Of a stretch of 51,439 nucleotides of DNA, positions 1-9,115 are shown piece by piece. Numbering within the stretch: the first letter of the stretch is position 1; each line of letters begins with the position of its first letter. Source of the DNA: Alphaproteobacteria bacterium (lineage in GTDB: Bacteria; Pseudomonadota; Alphaproteobacteria; WRAU01; Hepatincolaceae); NCBI GenBank assembly GCA_031256515.1, contig JAIRQL010000031.1:1-51439 (forward strand). The letters are read 5' to 3'. Below the pieces are notes generated by a model. That model was not told the DNA's origin. It did not search any database and was given only the letters and a program-made list of their open reading frames with translations. The translations under genes were made by a program, and so were the position numbers.

Positions 1-1072
1 GAGCTTCTTCCACTACCGGTGGAGCTACCCTTCTTGGACCACCATTAGGACCATTTGGATTAGGTCTTGGCTCAACATTACGAGTAGTTGTGAAAAGAGT
101 ATTTTCATCAACCCTCATAATTGGGTCGCTTTGTTTAACTTCTCTTTGTACAGATGTTGATAAAAATGCTGGATTTTTAGTATTAGTTGTAGAATTTATA
201 CTAGCTTCTAAACTATTTCTAGCATTATTAGCATTTATAATATTTTGTCTTTCTAATTCTTTATATCTAGCTAACCATTGCAGAATATTCCCTTTACTAG
301 AATTGTAAATATTTGGTGGAATATTTCCTTCAAATCTAGAGATAATTAAGAAAATTTCATTTTCAGGAATCTCATCTACATATCTTCTTTCAATGATTAA
401 TCTTTTTTTATTTCTATAAAGAAAATTTGTAACATATTGAGCATAGATAGTTTTTTCTAACTGCATTTCTCTTTCAGTAAGATTTTTCAAAGTAGAGCCA
501 TTAGTATACATAAGAACTATCGCATCTTGATCTCTAGGAACTCTATTTACGAAGTCTCTTAATAAAGTTTGGTGAGATTTATATAAACTAGAATTAGTAT
601 ATTCTCTATCTCTAAAATTATTAGAAGCTAAATTAAGGAAATGTTCTGGATTATTTCTTTGATTAATAAAACTAGTTGGCTGTTTTTCATCCTCTGCCAA
701 TAAGCCTATTACTCTACCACTTTTATCTCTTTTAACATTAATTTTTATTACTAAAAGATTAATACCATAAAGGTTTTGAGCTTTATCGGGTGTAAACATT
801 GTTGTTGCATCTAGTCTATCCGATCTTTTAGCTTTTTTAAGGTTTACCTTCATTTTCTCTCTAGTAGCATCAACTTGAGCCCCAGAGGTAGGAAAGTCTA
901 CGATTTCCCCTTCTTGTGGTGTTTCTGCACCGGCTGGATTATTTCTATTACTAGCTTCATCTCCAAATACAACATTACCACCTGATACATTATCAGCAGC
1001 TTTTAAATGATGTGGCACTAATAAAAATATCGCAAATACTGGCAATAAATAAAATAACCTAAATTTAAACAT
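1..1072 (-). CDS. secreted protein of unknown function, C-terminus beyond the window
   Basis: An open frame runs leftwards from an ATG at 1072 to the first base of the window, giving about 357 residues without a stop, so the C-terminus is missing. The N-terminus (MFKFRLFYLL, then a hydrophobic stretch ending HLKA before ADN) is a typical Sec signal peptide of about 25 residues. The mature part is polar, rich in Asn, Arg and Glu, and has no further membrane segment. The visible end is Pro-rich (RPNPNGPNGGPRR, then APPVVEE), which looks like a linker to another domain. I do not recognise a family. It lies just downstream of dxs on the same strand, 96 bp away, so it could be co-transcribed or have its own promoter. 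Location is periplasmic or exported by inference from the signal peptide. Confidence 0.75.
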   Translation of the reverse strand, partial: MFKFRLFYLLPVFAIFLLVPHHLKAADNVSGGNVVFGDEASNRNNPAGAETPQEGEIVDFPTSGAQVDATREKMKVNLKKAKRSDRLDATTMFTPDKAQNLYGINLLVIKINVKRDKSGRVIGLLAEDEKQPTSFINQRNNPEHFLNLASNNFRDREYTNSSLYKSHQTLLRDFVNRVPRDQDAIVLMYTNGSTLKNLTEREMQLEKTIYAQYVTNFLYRNKKRLIIERRYVDEIPENEIFLIISRFEGNIPPNIYNSSKGNILQWLARYKELERQNIINANNARNSLEASINSTTNTKNPAFLSTSVQREVKQSDPIMRVDENTLFTTTRNVEPRPNPNGPNGGPRRVAPPVVEEA

Positions 1073-1168
1073 ACTTTATATAAACTCTAAAATTCCACGA
1101 GAATGTAAATAAAATGGTTTACAATAACCTATTGTATAGTTTAGCAAAAAAAATAAGTTAAGTAAATA

Positions 1169-3019
1169 TTAAATATTAGTCTTTATAAAATTATATAGCG
1201 ATATACTATCTAATCCTGCCAATTGTTTTTGTTCTGTAATAGAGGCTTGCTCTATAAAGTTTGATGGCACTGAGATACTTTTTAAAGTAATTTTATTTAA
1301 TAAATTATGCTTTTGAATTACCTCTAACACAAGATTAGCAAAAGGCTTACCGTAGCCTTCTTCTACTGTAATTAAGGTTTTATGATGGTTGACTAAATTA
1401 ATAATTAAATCTTCGTCTATAGGTTTAGCAAACCTAGCATCGGCAATAGTAATATTTAAATTATCTTTTTTTAGCATATCATTAGCTTCAAGAATATCTT
1501 GTAAAACCTCACCAATAGATAAAACAGCTATATCTTTACCTTGTTGTACTATATACCCCTTGCCAAAAATTACAGGAAGATCTGACCTTGAATTATTATT
1601 ACTTTTAACTTTAGAAAACCTCATGAATGTAGGTTTATCGTTAATATCACACATAATATCAAGCATTTTAGGAATATCTTCCTTAAAGGCAGGACACATA
1701 AAAACAATATTTGGCAACGGTAAAAACATAGCATAATCTAACAAGCCATGATGAGTTGCCCCATCTGCCCCAACAAAACCAGCTCTATCCATGATAAATC
1801 TAACTGGAAGTGAGGATATTGCTACATCATGCACCACTTGATCGTAAGCTCTTTGCATAAAGGTTGAATATATACAAACAAAAGGCTTTAAGCCAGATTT
1901 TGCTAAGCCTGCAGCAAAAGTTGTAGCATGCTGTTCGGCAATACCTACATCAAAAAATCTGTCTTTATAAATAGCTTCAAATTTATCAAGCCCTGTACCT
2001 GTTGGCATAGCAGCAGTAATTGCCACAATTTTATTATCAGTAGAGGCTTTTTTTATTAAGTTCTGTGAAAAAATTGCTGTATTTGATTCTAATTTTGTAT
2101 CTACTTGATGTTCTGGCTGTTTTCCCTCTATTCCGTGCATACAATCGCTAGCATTTTCTGCCTTTAAATACCCTTTACCTTTTTTCGTAATAACATGAAG
2201 TAAAATAGGCTTTTGTGAATCGTAATTTTTGATATTTTCTAAAACCTCTATCAAAGTTTCTAAGTCATGCCCGTCTAGCACTCCTACATAAGAAAAACCC
2301 AGTGCTTCAAAAATATTTGCTTCTTTAGTTATACGAGTAAAAGAATCCGCCTTTTCTACTAAAAAACTAAGTGTTTTTGGTAATTTGTCTACGACATTTT
2401 CTCGCAGTAAATCTTTAATATAAGAAAAAGGGGTAGAGGATTTTACCTTAGTAAAGTATTTACTTAATGCCCCTTGTGGCTTGGATATAGACATTTCATT
2501 ATCGTTTAAAATCACTATCATTTTAGATTTTACATTGCCGATATGATTAATCCCCTCAAGAGCCATCCCCGAAGCAATAGAAGAATCACCAATTACGGAA
2601 ATAACATGAGAGTCGTCTCCCTGCATTTGTAAGCCTAGTTTTAAGCCAAAGCCACTAGAAATACTGGTAGAACTATGCCCACCAATAAAGGGATCGTACT
2701 CGCTCTCGTAGGGAGCAGAAAACCCTGAGATACCATCTTTTTTACGGAGAGTATGAAACTTATCTTTTCGTCCTGTTAAAATTTTATGAGTATAAGACTG
2801 ATGCCCAATATCCCAAACTAGTTTATCTTTAGGAAAATTAAAAACTTTATGTAAAGCAATACTTAATTCTACTGTTCCTAAAGAAGCTCCTAAATGCCCT
2901 CCTGTTTCACTTACGGAATCTACGATAAATTGACGAACTTCTGAAGCTAAAATTTCTAGCTCATTTAGCTTTAGCAATTTTAAATTGAAGTTTTCGTCTA
3001 AATTATCAATATATTTCAT
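1169..3019 (-). CDS. dxs: 1-deoxy-D-xylulose-5-phosphate synthase
   Basis: DXS condenses pyruvate with glyceraldehyde 3-phosphate, using thiamine diphosphate, as the first step of the MEP isoprenoid pathway; it is a cytosolic dimer. The 616-residue protein has normal family length. Visible signatures are DIGHQSYTHK near residue 70, the TPP-binding GDSSIASGMA near 145, the catalytic-glutamate motif DVGIAEQHA near 360, and DRAGFVGADGATHHG near 415. It is the last gene of the aspS-xseB-ispA-dxs operon. Its ATG overlaps the ispA stop (ATGA), which suggests translational coupling. The pairing with ispA is common in Proteobacteria and puts the first step and the prenyl-chain elongation step of the same pathway under one transcript. 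Confidence 0.98.
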   Translation of the reverse strand: MKYIDNLDENFNLKLLKLNELEILASEVRQFIVDSVSETGGHLGASLGTVELSIALHKVFNFPKDKLVWDIGHQSYTHKILTGRKDKFHTLRKKDGISGFSAPYESEYDPFIGGHSSTSISSGFGLKLGLQMQGDDSHVISVIGDSSIASGMALEGINHIGNVKSKMIVILNDNEMSISKPQGALSKYFTKVKSSTPFSYIKDLLRENVVDKLPKTLSFLVEKADSFTRITKEANIFEALGFSYVGVLDGHDLETLIEVLENIKNYDSQKPILLHVITKKGKGYLKAENASDCMHGIEGKQPEHQVDTKLESNTAIFSQNLIKKASTDNKIVAITAAMPTGTGLDKFEAIYKDRFFDVGIAEQHATTFAAGLAKSGLKPFVCIYSTFMQRAYDQVVHDVAISSLPVRFIMDRAGFVGADGATHHGLLDYAMFLPLPNIVFMCPAFKEDIPKMLDIMCDINDKPTFMRFSKVKSNNNSRSDLPVIFGKGYIVQQGKDIAVLSIGEVLQDILEANDMLKKDNLNITIADARFAKPIDEDLIINLVNHHKTLITVEEGYGKPFANLVLEVIQKHNLLNKITLKSISVPSNFIEQASITEQKQLAGLDSISLYNFIKTNI

Positions 3020-3861
3020 AGGATATTCTTGGTAATATAATCGTTAATAGGAGTTAAATCTTCTAAATCTAGTTCTTTTAATAAAGCTCTACTAGAAGAA
3101 TTTAGCTCTTGTAATTGTTGCATAGCCTCAGCTTTACCTAAAATATTAACGATATTCATAGGCTCATTAGAACCACTATCTTCCATATCATCAACTATTT
3201 GGTAAATTATACCTAATTTTTCGCCATATAAAGCCAATTTATTTTGATAATCTACATCTTTATCTGCAATAATACTTGGTAAAACTGTACATAGTGAAAT
3301 AAGTTTTGCCGTTTTTAGAATATGGATTTTTTCAATGATAGCAACATTTATCGGAGTATTATTTTTAGCAAAGTCTAGATCTAGCATTTGACCGCTAATT
3401 AAATTTCTGCTCCCCATAACCTCTGCCACTAAATTAATTATTTGCAGTTTTATAGCTGAATCTAATTTAAGTTCATTAGAAGAAAGCAAATAAAAGGCTT
3501 CGGTTTGTAAAGCATCCCCTGCCAATATGGCAGTAAACTCATTAAACTTAATATGTGAAGATGGTTTACCTCGCCTTACATCATCGTTATCCATGCTTGG
3601 TAAATCATCATGGATAAGAGTATAAGAATGAAGCATTTCAATAGCCATTCCTACATAAAAAGCTACATCCTCAGCAATCCCTAATTTTTTTGCGATAGTA
3701 TATATTAAAAATGGACGAAATTTTTTACCACTACCAATTGTAGAATACTTCATAGCCATTAATAAATTTTCAGAAGGACAATTATTTTTAAGGAAAAAAT
3801 CTTCAAGTAATTGGTCTATCTTTAAAGAAACATAAGAAATTTCTTTGTTTATATCAATCAT
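3016..3861 (-). CDS. ispA: polyprenyl (farnesyl/geranyl) diphosphate synthase
   Basis: This 281-residue protein is a trans-prenyltransferase that joins IPP to allylic diphosphates to make farnesyl diphosphate. The first aspartate-rich motif, DDLPSMDND, is at residues 85-93 and is followed by DVRRGKP. The second, near residue 225, reads QIVDDMEDSG, close to the usual DDxxD. GSGKKFRP near residue 43 is the conserved Lys/Arg diphosphate-binding region. Length and the pairing with dxs and xseB point to FPP synthase (IspA) rather than a longer-chain octaprenyl enzyme, though chain length cannot be settled from sequence alone. The gene ends in TGA overlapping the dxs ATG. Confidence 0.93.
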   Translation of the reverse strand: MIDINKEISYVSLKIDQLLEDFFLKNNCPSENLLMAMKYSTIGSGKKFRPFLIYTIAKKLGIAEDVAFYVGMAIEMLHSYTLIHDDLPSMDNDDVRRGKPSSHIKFNEFTAILAGDALQTEAFYLLSSNELKLDSAIKLQIINLVAEVMGSRNLISGQMLDLDFAKNNTPINVAIIEKIHILKTAKLISLCTVLPSIIADKDVDYQNKLALYGEKLGIIYQIVDDMEDSGSNEPMNIVNILGKAEAMQQLQELNSSSRALLKELDLEDLTPINDYITKNIL

Positions 3862-3873
3862 GCTATTCTCATT

Positions 3874-4104
3874 TTAATTTACTTTTTCTATTTCTAGCTT
3901 AGCTTTTTGTAAAATATCTTGAGCATATTCCGCTAAAATCTTACCAATCTTATAAAATTTGATACTATCTTCTAAAATTACATCGCCTTTTTCTTGTAAG
4001 TCTACAATTTTTTCTAGCATTGCATAAACTTCCTCAAAGGAAAGATTTAGTTCTTGCAACTGTTCCTTTGAGGTAATTTCTTTAATATCAATTTTTTTAC
4101 TCAT
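3874..4104 (-). CDS. xseB: exodeoxyribonuclease VII small subunit
   Basis: A 76-residue acidic, helical protein with the family pattern SFEEVYAMLEKIVDLQEKGD followed by LEDSIKFYKIG. XseB forms the stalk of exonuclease VII with XseA, which degrades single-stranded DNA to oligonucleotides in the cytosol. It sits 12 bp upstream of ispA and 9 bp downstream of aspS on the same strand. The xseB-ispA-dxs order is a classical proteobacterial cluster and supports the call. The large subunit gene is not in this window. Confidence 0.93.
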   Translation of the reverse strand: MSKKIDIKEITSKEQLQELNLSFEEVYAMLEKIVDLQEKGDVILEDSIKFYKIGKILAEYAQDILQKAKLEIEKVN

Positions 4105-4113
4105 AATGCCCCA

Positions 4114-5898
4114 CTACTTAGTATTTTTTGGCATCTCAACTCTAATGTGTAATTCTTTAAGATGTTTTTCTTTAGCTTGAGTTGGAGCATTCATCATTAA
4201 GTCTTCACCAGTTTGAGTTAATGGGAAAGCGATAATTTCTCTAATATTTATAGAATCAGTTAATAGCATAACAATTCTATCAATACCAGGAGCAGAACCA
4301 CCATGTGGAGGAGCCCCATATTGGAAAGCATTAAACATTCCCGCAAAGTTTTTTTCAATTTCATCACGACCATAACCAGCGATTTCAAAAGCTCTTGTCA
4401 TAATATCTGGACGGTGATTTCTAATCGCTCCACTAGATAGTTCTATGCCATTACAAACAATATCATATTGGTAAGCTAAAATTTCTAGAGGGTCTTTATT
4501 GTTTAAAGCATCTAAACCACCTTGTGGCATAGAGAAAGGATTATGCGAGAAATCTACCTGATTAGTTTCTTCGTTAATTTCATACATTGGGAAATCTACA
4601 ATTAGGCAGAATTTAAAGACATCTTTTTCTATAATATCTAGTTCTTCGGCAATTTTTGTACGAGCATTACCAGCGAATTTAACATCTTTAAGTTCTTTAC
4701 CGCAAATAAAGAACACACTGTCGCCACTTTCTGCTCCTGTATTCTTTTTAATTAGGGCAATTCTATCTTCCGATAATTTAGAAGCAATCGGACCTTTGCA
4801 CGAACCATCTACATCAAAAATTATATAACCTAAGCCACCTTGACCTTCTTTTCTCGCCCATTCGTTTAGTTTATCAAAAAAACTTCTTGGTTGAGTTGAA
4901 GTATTTTTAACTTTAATTGCTCTTACAAAATTACCTTTAGCAATAAGATTAGCAAATAAAGAGAAATCACTACCCTTAAAGGCTTCGGTAGTATCGGTAA
5001 TTTCTAGAGGATTTCTTAAATCTGGTTTATCTGACCCATATTTAAACATACTTTCTAAATAAGGAATTCTTGGAAAAGGTAATCCTGTAACCTTTTTACC
5101 ATTGGCAAATTCTTTAAATGTAGAGTACATAACATCTTCCAATACTTTAAAGACATCTTCTTGCTCTACATAAGCCATTTCAAAATCTAGCTGATAAAAT
5201 TCGCCCGGAGTTCTATCTGCTCTGGCATCTTCGTCTCTAAAACAAGGAGCTATTTGAAAGTATCTATCAAAACCTGAGGTCATAAGTAATTGTTTAAATT
5301 GTTGTGGAGCTTGTGGCAAAGCATAAAATTTACCAGGATGTTTCCTAGCTGGCACTAAGAAATCTCTTGCTCCTTCTGGCGAGCTAGCAGTAAGAATCGG
5401 GGTTTGCATTTCTAAAAAACCCAACGATTCCATTTTTCTTCTGATAAAAGAAATAATTTTAGATCTCATAACGATATTATTATGAGTTTTTTCTCTTCTT
5501 AAATCTAAAAAGCGATATTTTAAACGAATATCTTCTGGCGAGTTATCATCTTCATTTACTAAAAATGGTAAAACTTTCGCCGGATTTTCCATTAAAAATT
5601 CTTCAATACTTAACTCAACCATTCCAGTTTTAAGCTCAGTGTTAATAGTATCTTCGGTTCTTTTAACCACACTACCAACAACAGTTATTACTGATTCAGT
5701 TCTAGTTTCTTGAACTGCATTAAAAAGAGGAGAATCGCTATCAATAACACATTGAGTAACCCCATAATGATCTCTTAAATCTATAAAAACTAGGCTACCA
5801 TGGTCTCTTTTTCTAAGTACCCAGCCAGAAAGTTTAACTTTTTCACCTATATTTTTCTCACTTAATTCGCCACAATTATGAGTTCTAAATTTATGCAT
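4114..5898 (-). CDS. aspS: aspartyl-tRNA synthetase (bacterial type)
   Basis: Class II synthetase that charges tRNA-Asp, possibly also tRNA-Asn, since alphaproteobacteria often use a non-discriminating AspRS with GatCAB. The protein has 594 residues, full length for the bacterial type with a GAD insertion. The N-terminal OB anticodon-binding domain begins [14 protein letters not shown]. Class II motif 2 is visible as [15 protein letters not shown], and motif 3 near the C-terminus as [26 protein letters not shown] is also typical. It is the first gene of the operon through dxs. A ribosome binding site AGGAGC lies 10 bases before the ATG, and a plausible promoter lies about 45-70 bp upstream. 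Confidence 0.98.
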   Translation of the reverse strand: MHKFRTHNCGELSEKNIGEKVKLSGWVLRKRDHGSLVFIDLRDHYGVTQCVIDSDSPLFNAVQETRTESVITVVGSVVKRTEDTINTELKTGMVELSIEEFLMENPAKVLPFLVNEDDNSPEDIRLKYRFLDLRREKTHNNIVMRSKIISFIRRKMESLGFLEMQTPILTASSPEGARDFLVPARKHPGKFYALPQAPQQFKQLLMTSGFDRYFQIAPCFRDEDARADRTPGEFYQLDFEMAYVEQEDVFKVLEDVMYSTFKEFANGKKVTGLPFPRIPYLESMFKYGSDKPDLRNPLEITDTTEAFKGSDFSLFANLIAKGNFVRAIKVKNTSTQPRSFFDKLNEWARKEGQGGLGYIIFDVDGSCKGPIASKLSEDRIALIKKNTGAESGDSVFFICGKELKDVKFAGNARTKIAEELDIIEKDVFKFCLIVDFPMYEINEETNQVDFSHNPFSMPQGGLDALNNKDPLEILAYQYDIVCNGIELSSGAIRNHRPDIMTRAFEIAGYGRDEIEKNFAGMFNAFQYGAPPHGGSAPGIDRIVMLLTDSINIREIIAFPLTQTGEDLMMNAPTQAKEKHLKELHIRVEMPKNTK

Positions 5899-5941
5899 TT
5901 TATTTTATGCTCCTATTGATATAAAGATGTTTTTCAGCTTT

Positions 5942-5970
5942 ATTATAATTCTATGTGATAATTTAGTCCA
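5942..5970 (-). promoter_or_regulatory. candidate sigma-70 promoter of the aspS operon
   Basis: On the minus strand the hexamer TATAAT (plus 5942-5947) is a perfect -10 box. A weaker -35 candidate, TGGACT, is at 5965-5970 with a 17-bp spacer. It would give a leader of roughly 35-40 bases before the aspS ATG at 5898. The -10 is convincing, the -35 only moderately so. Confidence 0.5.
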
Positions 5971-6086
5971 CATTATAATCACATATTTTATATCTTTTTT
6001 TATTTATCGGGTAGACAAAAGAAAAATTTTATACTACATAGATATTGTATTTATTTTTTAATAATCAACTTTTTAGAGGAATTACA

Positions 6087-6344
6087 ATGGATAAAGATAT
6101 TTCTTACTTTGATGCTATTACAGCTATCAATATCAACAACGGTGTTGTTAAATTAATTATGGGAAACCAAGATGCTACTGTTGCTGCAGATCAACAAGCT
6201 AAAAATCTTCCTGTAGCAACTAAAACTATAGCTTTACCAGTAAATACTTTTATTTATGCTTTAGCTGTGTTTACAAACGATCCTAAAAATCAAGACATGA
6301 TCGCTAAAATGCAAGAAGCTGCAGGTTTAAATAAATCTGAATAA
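6087..6344 (+). CDS. small conserved-looking protein of unknown function
   Basis: An 85-residue protein starting at MDKDISYFDA. I chose the ATG at 6087 because AGAGGA lies 8 bases before it, while an upstream in-frame ATG at 6045 has no such site. The sequence is soluble, with alternating short hydrophobic patches (INNGVVKLIMGN, then KTIALPVNTFIYALAVF) and a helical C-terminus; there is no signal peptide or membrane segment. I do not recognise a family or function. It stands alone, divergent from aspS, and is closed by a good hairpin terminator, so it is probably a monocistronic and perhaps well expressed gene. Confidence 0.7.
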   Translation: MDKDISYFDAITAININNGVVKLIMGNQDATVAADQQAKNLPVATKTIALPVNTFIYALAVFTNDPKNQDMIAKMQEAAGLNKSE

Positions 6345-6359
6345 GTTAAAAAGATAAGT

Positions 6360-6390
6360 AGCTCCTAGAACCTATTTAGGGGCTATTTTT
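6360..6390 (+). terminator. intrinsic terminator after the 85-residue protein gene
   Basis: AGCTCCTA (6360-6367) pairs with TAGGGGCT (6377-6384), one G-U included, followed by ATTTTTA. It separates this small gene from the methyltransferase-like gene at 6413. Confidence 0.75.
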
Positions 6391-6412
6391 ATCTAAAAAT
6401 AAGTATTAAATA

Positions 6413-7255
6413 ATGAAACTTCTTAAGAATCTTTCACCTACTGTACTTTTGTCTGGCTTAAAACAATCTAAAGATTTATTCACTTCTTTTGGATCTGTTT
6501 TTACTCAATTTAACGATGATATTAAGCTATCTTTAGCTCATAAAAAAGTAGCAAAAGGGTTAAAAAACCTTAATTGTCCTGTAGAAAATATGCAAGAAAG
6601 CTATATGCATATGGAATCTAACCATTTAGAGATATTTCCTTTTCATGGGCTTTTAATAAAAGATAACCATCGCCTTTTAGATAGTTTCCCAATTATTACA
6701 GCTCTTGATGATAATAAAGATTCGCTAAAAGATATTCAAAAAATGTTTGAAGGAACTTTTTGCCGAGTTCAAACCTCTACCTTTGATATAAATAATTTTA
6801 ATTTAAACCCTAATAAAAAATTTGGTTCAATTGCTTTAAATTTTGCTTTAGATAAAATCAACGGCGATAGTAAAAAAATTGAAGAATTTATAGTGAAAGT
6901 AAAAGGTCTACTACAAGAAAGTGGTGGCATTGTTTTTGGTTTATCTGCTCCTTATCTTGGTTTAAATCATAAAAAAAATGCTCTTGGATACATTAAAAAT
7001 AAAAATGATTTAGGAGAATGGTCTAACCTTGATTTTTCTGTAAACGATTTACAAAAAATTCTTAAAAAACATTTTGATCAATATGGTTTGTATCATATTG
7101 GTTCTTGTGTTATTTTTAGAGGGATTATTAACAAAAAAATCCCCGATCTTGCTAAACATCGCCCAACCTTAGAAAGTTTAAGGGGGAAACATCTTAAAGT
7201 TCAACCCGAAGATTTTTATAAGTGGGTTAGGAATCTTGAGAAGTTTAAAAAATAA
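6413..7255 (+). CDS. methyltransferase-like protein (class I SAM fold suspected)
   Basis: A 280-residue soluble protein. The central part resembles class I SAM methyltransferases of the type 11/12 group: FGSIALNFALDKI near residue 140 matches the strand-4/motif IV pattern, and LLQESGGIVFGLSAPY near residue 172 resembles the following helix-strand. The late pattern WSNLDFSVNDLQKILKKHF and a hydrophobic last strand (GSCVIFRGII) also fit. The glycine-rich SAM motif I is not recognisable, so it may be a diverged or inactive member. Substrate unknown. It is 68 bp past the terminator of the preceding gene, so it probably has its own promoter. Confidence 0.5.
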   Translation: MKLLKNLSPTVLLSGLKQSKDLFTSFGSVFTQFNDDIKLSLAHKKVAKGLKNLNCPVENMQESYMHMESNHLEIFPFHGLLIKDNHRLLDSFPIITALDDNKDSLKDIQKMFEGTFCRVQTSTFDINNFNLNPNKKFGSIALNFALDKINGDSKKIEEFIVKVKGLLQESGGIVFGLSAPYLGLNHKKNALGYIKNKNDLGEWSNLDFSVNDLQKILKKHFDQYGLYHIGSCVIFRGIINKKIPDLAKHRPTLESLRGKHLKVQPEDFYKWVRNLEKFKK

Positions 7256-7339
7256 GGTTTTTATTTAGATAGATTCTCTACTATAAAAAACACCCTAACT
7301 AGCTTATTCCTTGATTTTTAAAGTAAATATTTAATATTG

Positions 7340-7368
7340 TTGTAATTTTTTATTTTTTTATTTATATT
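7340..7368 (+). promoter_or_regulatory. candidate sigma-70 promoter of the porin gene
   Basis: TTGTAA (7340-7345) and TATATT (7363-7368) are separated by 17 bp. The start would be about 60 bases before the porin ATG, leaving a leader that holds the inverted repeat at 7382-7401. Confidence 0.55.
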
Positions 7369-7381
7369 CTTATTAATTATG

Positions 7382-7401
7382 AACTAATTTTATAATTAGT
7401 T
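7382..7401. repeat. inverted repeat in the porin leader
   Basis: AACTAATT and AATTAGTT form a perfect 8-bp stem around a 4-base loop, about 15 bp downstream of the -10 box. It could be an operator or an mRNA-stabilising 5' hairpin; AT-rich sequence makes chance palindromes fairly common. Confidence 0.4.
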
Positions 7402-7431
7402 TTATTTACTTAAATATTATGGAGAGCTACA

Positions 7432-8553
7432 ATGTTAAAAAAATCTTTAACGGTTATTGCTAGTAGTTTACTAGTAGCAAGTATGGCAAATGCCACAGAA
7501 TTATACAATAACGACGGCACTACTTTTTCAATTGGTGGTCGTTTAGATATGGGTTTAGCAACAACAACCAATACAACAGCTAGTGGTAAATTCCATGATG
7601 TAGGTACTCTTAATAACTCAAGAATTAACTTTGCTGGGTCAAGACAACTTAATGAAGATACAAAAGTATTTGGTAAAGTAGAATGGGGTTTTGATGCTAA
7701 TGCTGGCGATTCTTCTCCTTCTCCTGTTACCAAAAATCGTCTAGCTAATGCTGGTATTTCTAATAAAACTTTTGGTACAATTACTTATGGTAAACAATAT
7801 GGAACTTTCTATGATGTTTCTGGATTTACCGATATGTACGAAATAAGTGGTGGTGATGCTAACTATTTAGCTATTAATAGTGATTTAATAGGACTTAATA
7901 GACCAGATTCTACATTAAGATACGATAATAAATTTAGAAATGCTAACTTTGCTATTTATTATGCCTCTAAAGATTCTGGACAATATAAAGACAATGCTAG
8001 TCTTGAACTTACAAGAAAATATGCAGCTGGTTCATCTGTTATTGTTGATGTTGCCGAAGGTCTTAAAGTAGGTGTAGCTACAAACTATGCTCTATTAGGA
8101 AATACCATTGGAACAGGTGATACTAATGAAGGAATAGATATTTCATCTACTGTTTTTGGATTATCTTATGATTCAGATTTATTTGCTGTAGCTATAACTG
8201 GTTCTTTTCATACAATTGGTGAAAAAAATGGAATTACTGGTGCTAGCTTACCAGCAGCTGGTATAATAGGACAAGAAAGTTATTTTGCTTTTAAATTAGG
8301 TAAACCAGCTTTAGTTTATGTAGGAAATAACTTCCAAGTTGTTGATTTTAAAGATTGGGAAGACTTAGGAATGTCTACAGATTCTATTAAAACACAAAAC
8401 TATGTAGCTCTTGGTGCTAAATATTCTTTCACAGAATCTTTTGTAACTGCAATTGAATATAGAGCTGATTTAAGAAGTAGCCATGATCTTGCTTTAGCTG
8501 GAGAATCTGCTAGAGGTGATCAATTAGCAGCTGTTATTAAATACTACTTCTAG
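7432..8553 (+). CDS. outer-membrane general porin
   Basis: A 373-residue Gram-negative porin. The signal peptide MLKKSLTVIASSLLVASMANA ends with the AxA-type site. The mature protein begins with a typical first strand (TFSIGGRLDMGLA) and continues with INFAGSRQLNEDTKVFGKVEWGF, RLANAGISNKTFGTITYGKQYG and STLRYDNKF, all hallmarks of 16-stranded trimeric porins. It ends AAVIKYYF with the terminal phenylalanine required for barrel assembly. Role: diffusion of small solutes across the outer membrane. The site GGAGAG lies 6 bases before the ATG. Neighbouring promoter and terminator make it a single-gene unit, and by analogy with related bacteria it is likely strongly expressed. Confidence 0.93.
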   Translation: MLKKSLTVIASSLLVASMANATELYNNDGTTFSIGGRLDMGLATTTNTTASGKFHDVGTLNNSRINFAGSRQLNEDTKVFGKVEWGFDANAGDSSPSPVTKNRLANAGISNKTFGTITYGKQYGTFYDVSGFTDMYEISGGDANYLAINSDLIGLNRPDSTLRYDNKFRNANFAIYYASKDSGQYKDNASLELTRKYAAGSSVIVDVAEGLKVGVATNYALLGNTIGTGDTNEGIDISSTVFGLSYDSDLFAVAITGSFHTIGEKNGITGASLPAAGIIGQESYFAFKLGKPALVYVGNNFQVVDFKDWEDLGMSTDSIKTQNYVALGAKYSFTESFVTAIEYRADLRSSHDLALAGESARGDQLAAVIKYYF

Positions 8554-8585
8554 TTTTTAACTAATTGTTTTTAGTTTAATAAATT

Positions 8586-8617
8586 AACCCTCTTCCTTTA
8601 AAAGAAGAGGGTTTTTT
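8586..8617 (+). terminator. intrinsic terminator of the porin gene
   Basis: AACCCTCTTC (8586-8595) pairs perfectly with GAAGAGGGTT (8604-8613), followed by TTTTT. One of the strongest terminators in the window. Confidence 0.92.
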
Positions 8618-8662
8618 ATTATAAATTTGGTAGCTCAAAGAATTTTTTGGAACATATGCTAA

Positions 8663-8731
8663 GTTGTTAAAAATAAAGAGAAAGAATATTCCTTACTTGA
8701 GGTAAAAGCAATTTTAAAAAAAGATATATAA
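8663..8731 (+). pseudogene. remnant of an antitoxin gene (C-terminus only)
   Basis: Between the porin terminator and the toxin remnant, one frame encodes about 22 residues ending KEYSLLEVKAILKKDI and a stop directly before the toxin ATG. The pattern Y-S-L-x-E-V-K-A resembles the C-terminal tail of RelB/YefM-type antitoxins. Upstream codons in this frame hit a stop at once, so the DNA-binding part is lost. The call depends on the adjacent toxin remnant and is weak on its own. Confidence 0.35.
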
Positions 8732-8981
8732 ATGGAAGCAGTAATAAGACAATATGTAGTAAAAGACTTAAAGGGTATTGATAAAAAGTGGAGCTTTAAA
8801 ATAGTTGATTTTTTAGAAAATATCCAAGATACTGATTACAAAAATCTATAAAATTGAAAGGAATCAATAAGGATTTATTAGAATTCGTTTTGGTGATTAC
8901 CATATAATATTTGATTATGAAATATCAAATAAGATAAGTATTTTAAGAGTTTTACATAAACAAACAGCTTATAGTGAATAA
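8732..8981 (+). pseudogene. frameshifted RelE/ParE-family toxin remnant
   Basis: The frame from ATG 8732 reads MEAVIRQYVVKDLKGIDKKW and on to DTDYKNL before a stop. A second frame continues with KLKGINKDLL and a third with RIRFGDYHIIFDYE, then ISILRVLHKQTAYSE and a stop at 8981. Joined, these match the RelE/ParE pattern, in which a RIRxGDYRIIY strand is followed by VLRVxHRxxxY. At least two frameshifts break the gene, so it is not expected to make a working mRNA interferase or gyrase poison. With the short antitoxin tail before it, this is a dead toxin-antitoxin module. Confidence 0.7.
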
Positions 8982-9086
8982 GTTATAATTTTACAAATAA
9001 ACTCTATTATAAAATGAAAATTTATACCTTTTGACTAAATTATTTAATTAAGTAGTTTTTACTAATTACAAATATCAAATTATTTA

Positions 9087-9115
9087 TTGACAACTAGCTT
9101 TATATGAACTATATT
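9087..9115 (+). promoter_or_regulatory. sigma-70 promoter of the quinone reductase gene
   Basis: TTGACA (9087-9092) and TATATT (9110-9115) are spaced by 17 bp. Transcription would start about 60 bases before the ATG at 9183. Confidence 0.75.

Noticed and set aside
90-308. Plus-strand frame of 72 codons with a hydrophobic N-terminus
   Set aside because: It is antisense to the secreted-protein gene on the minus strand, which has a proper signal peptide and unbroken 357 codons.
7410-7733. Minus-strand frame of 107 codons
   Set aside because: Antisense to the start of the porin gene; no supporting features.
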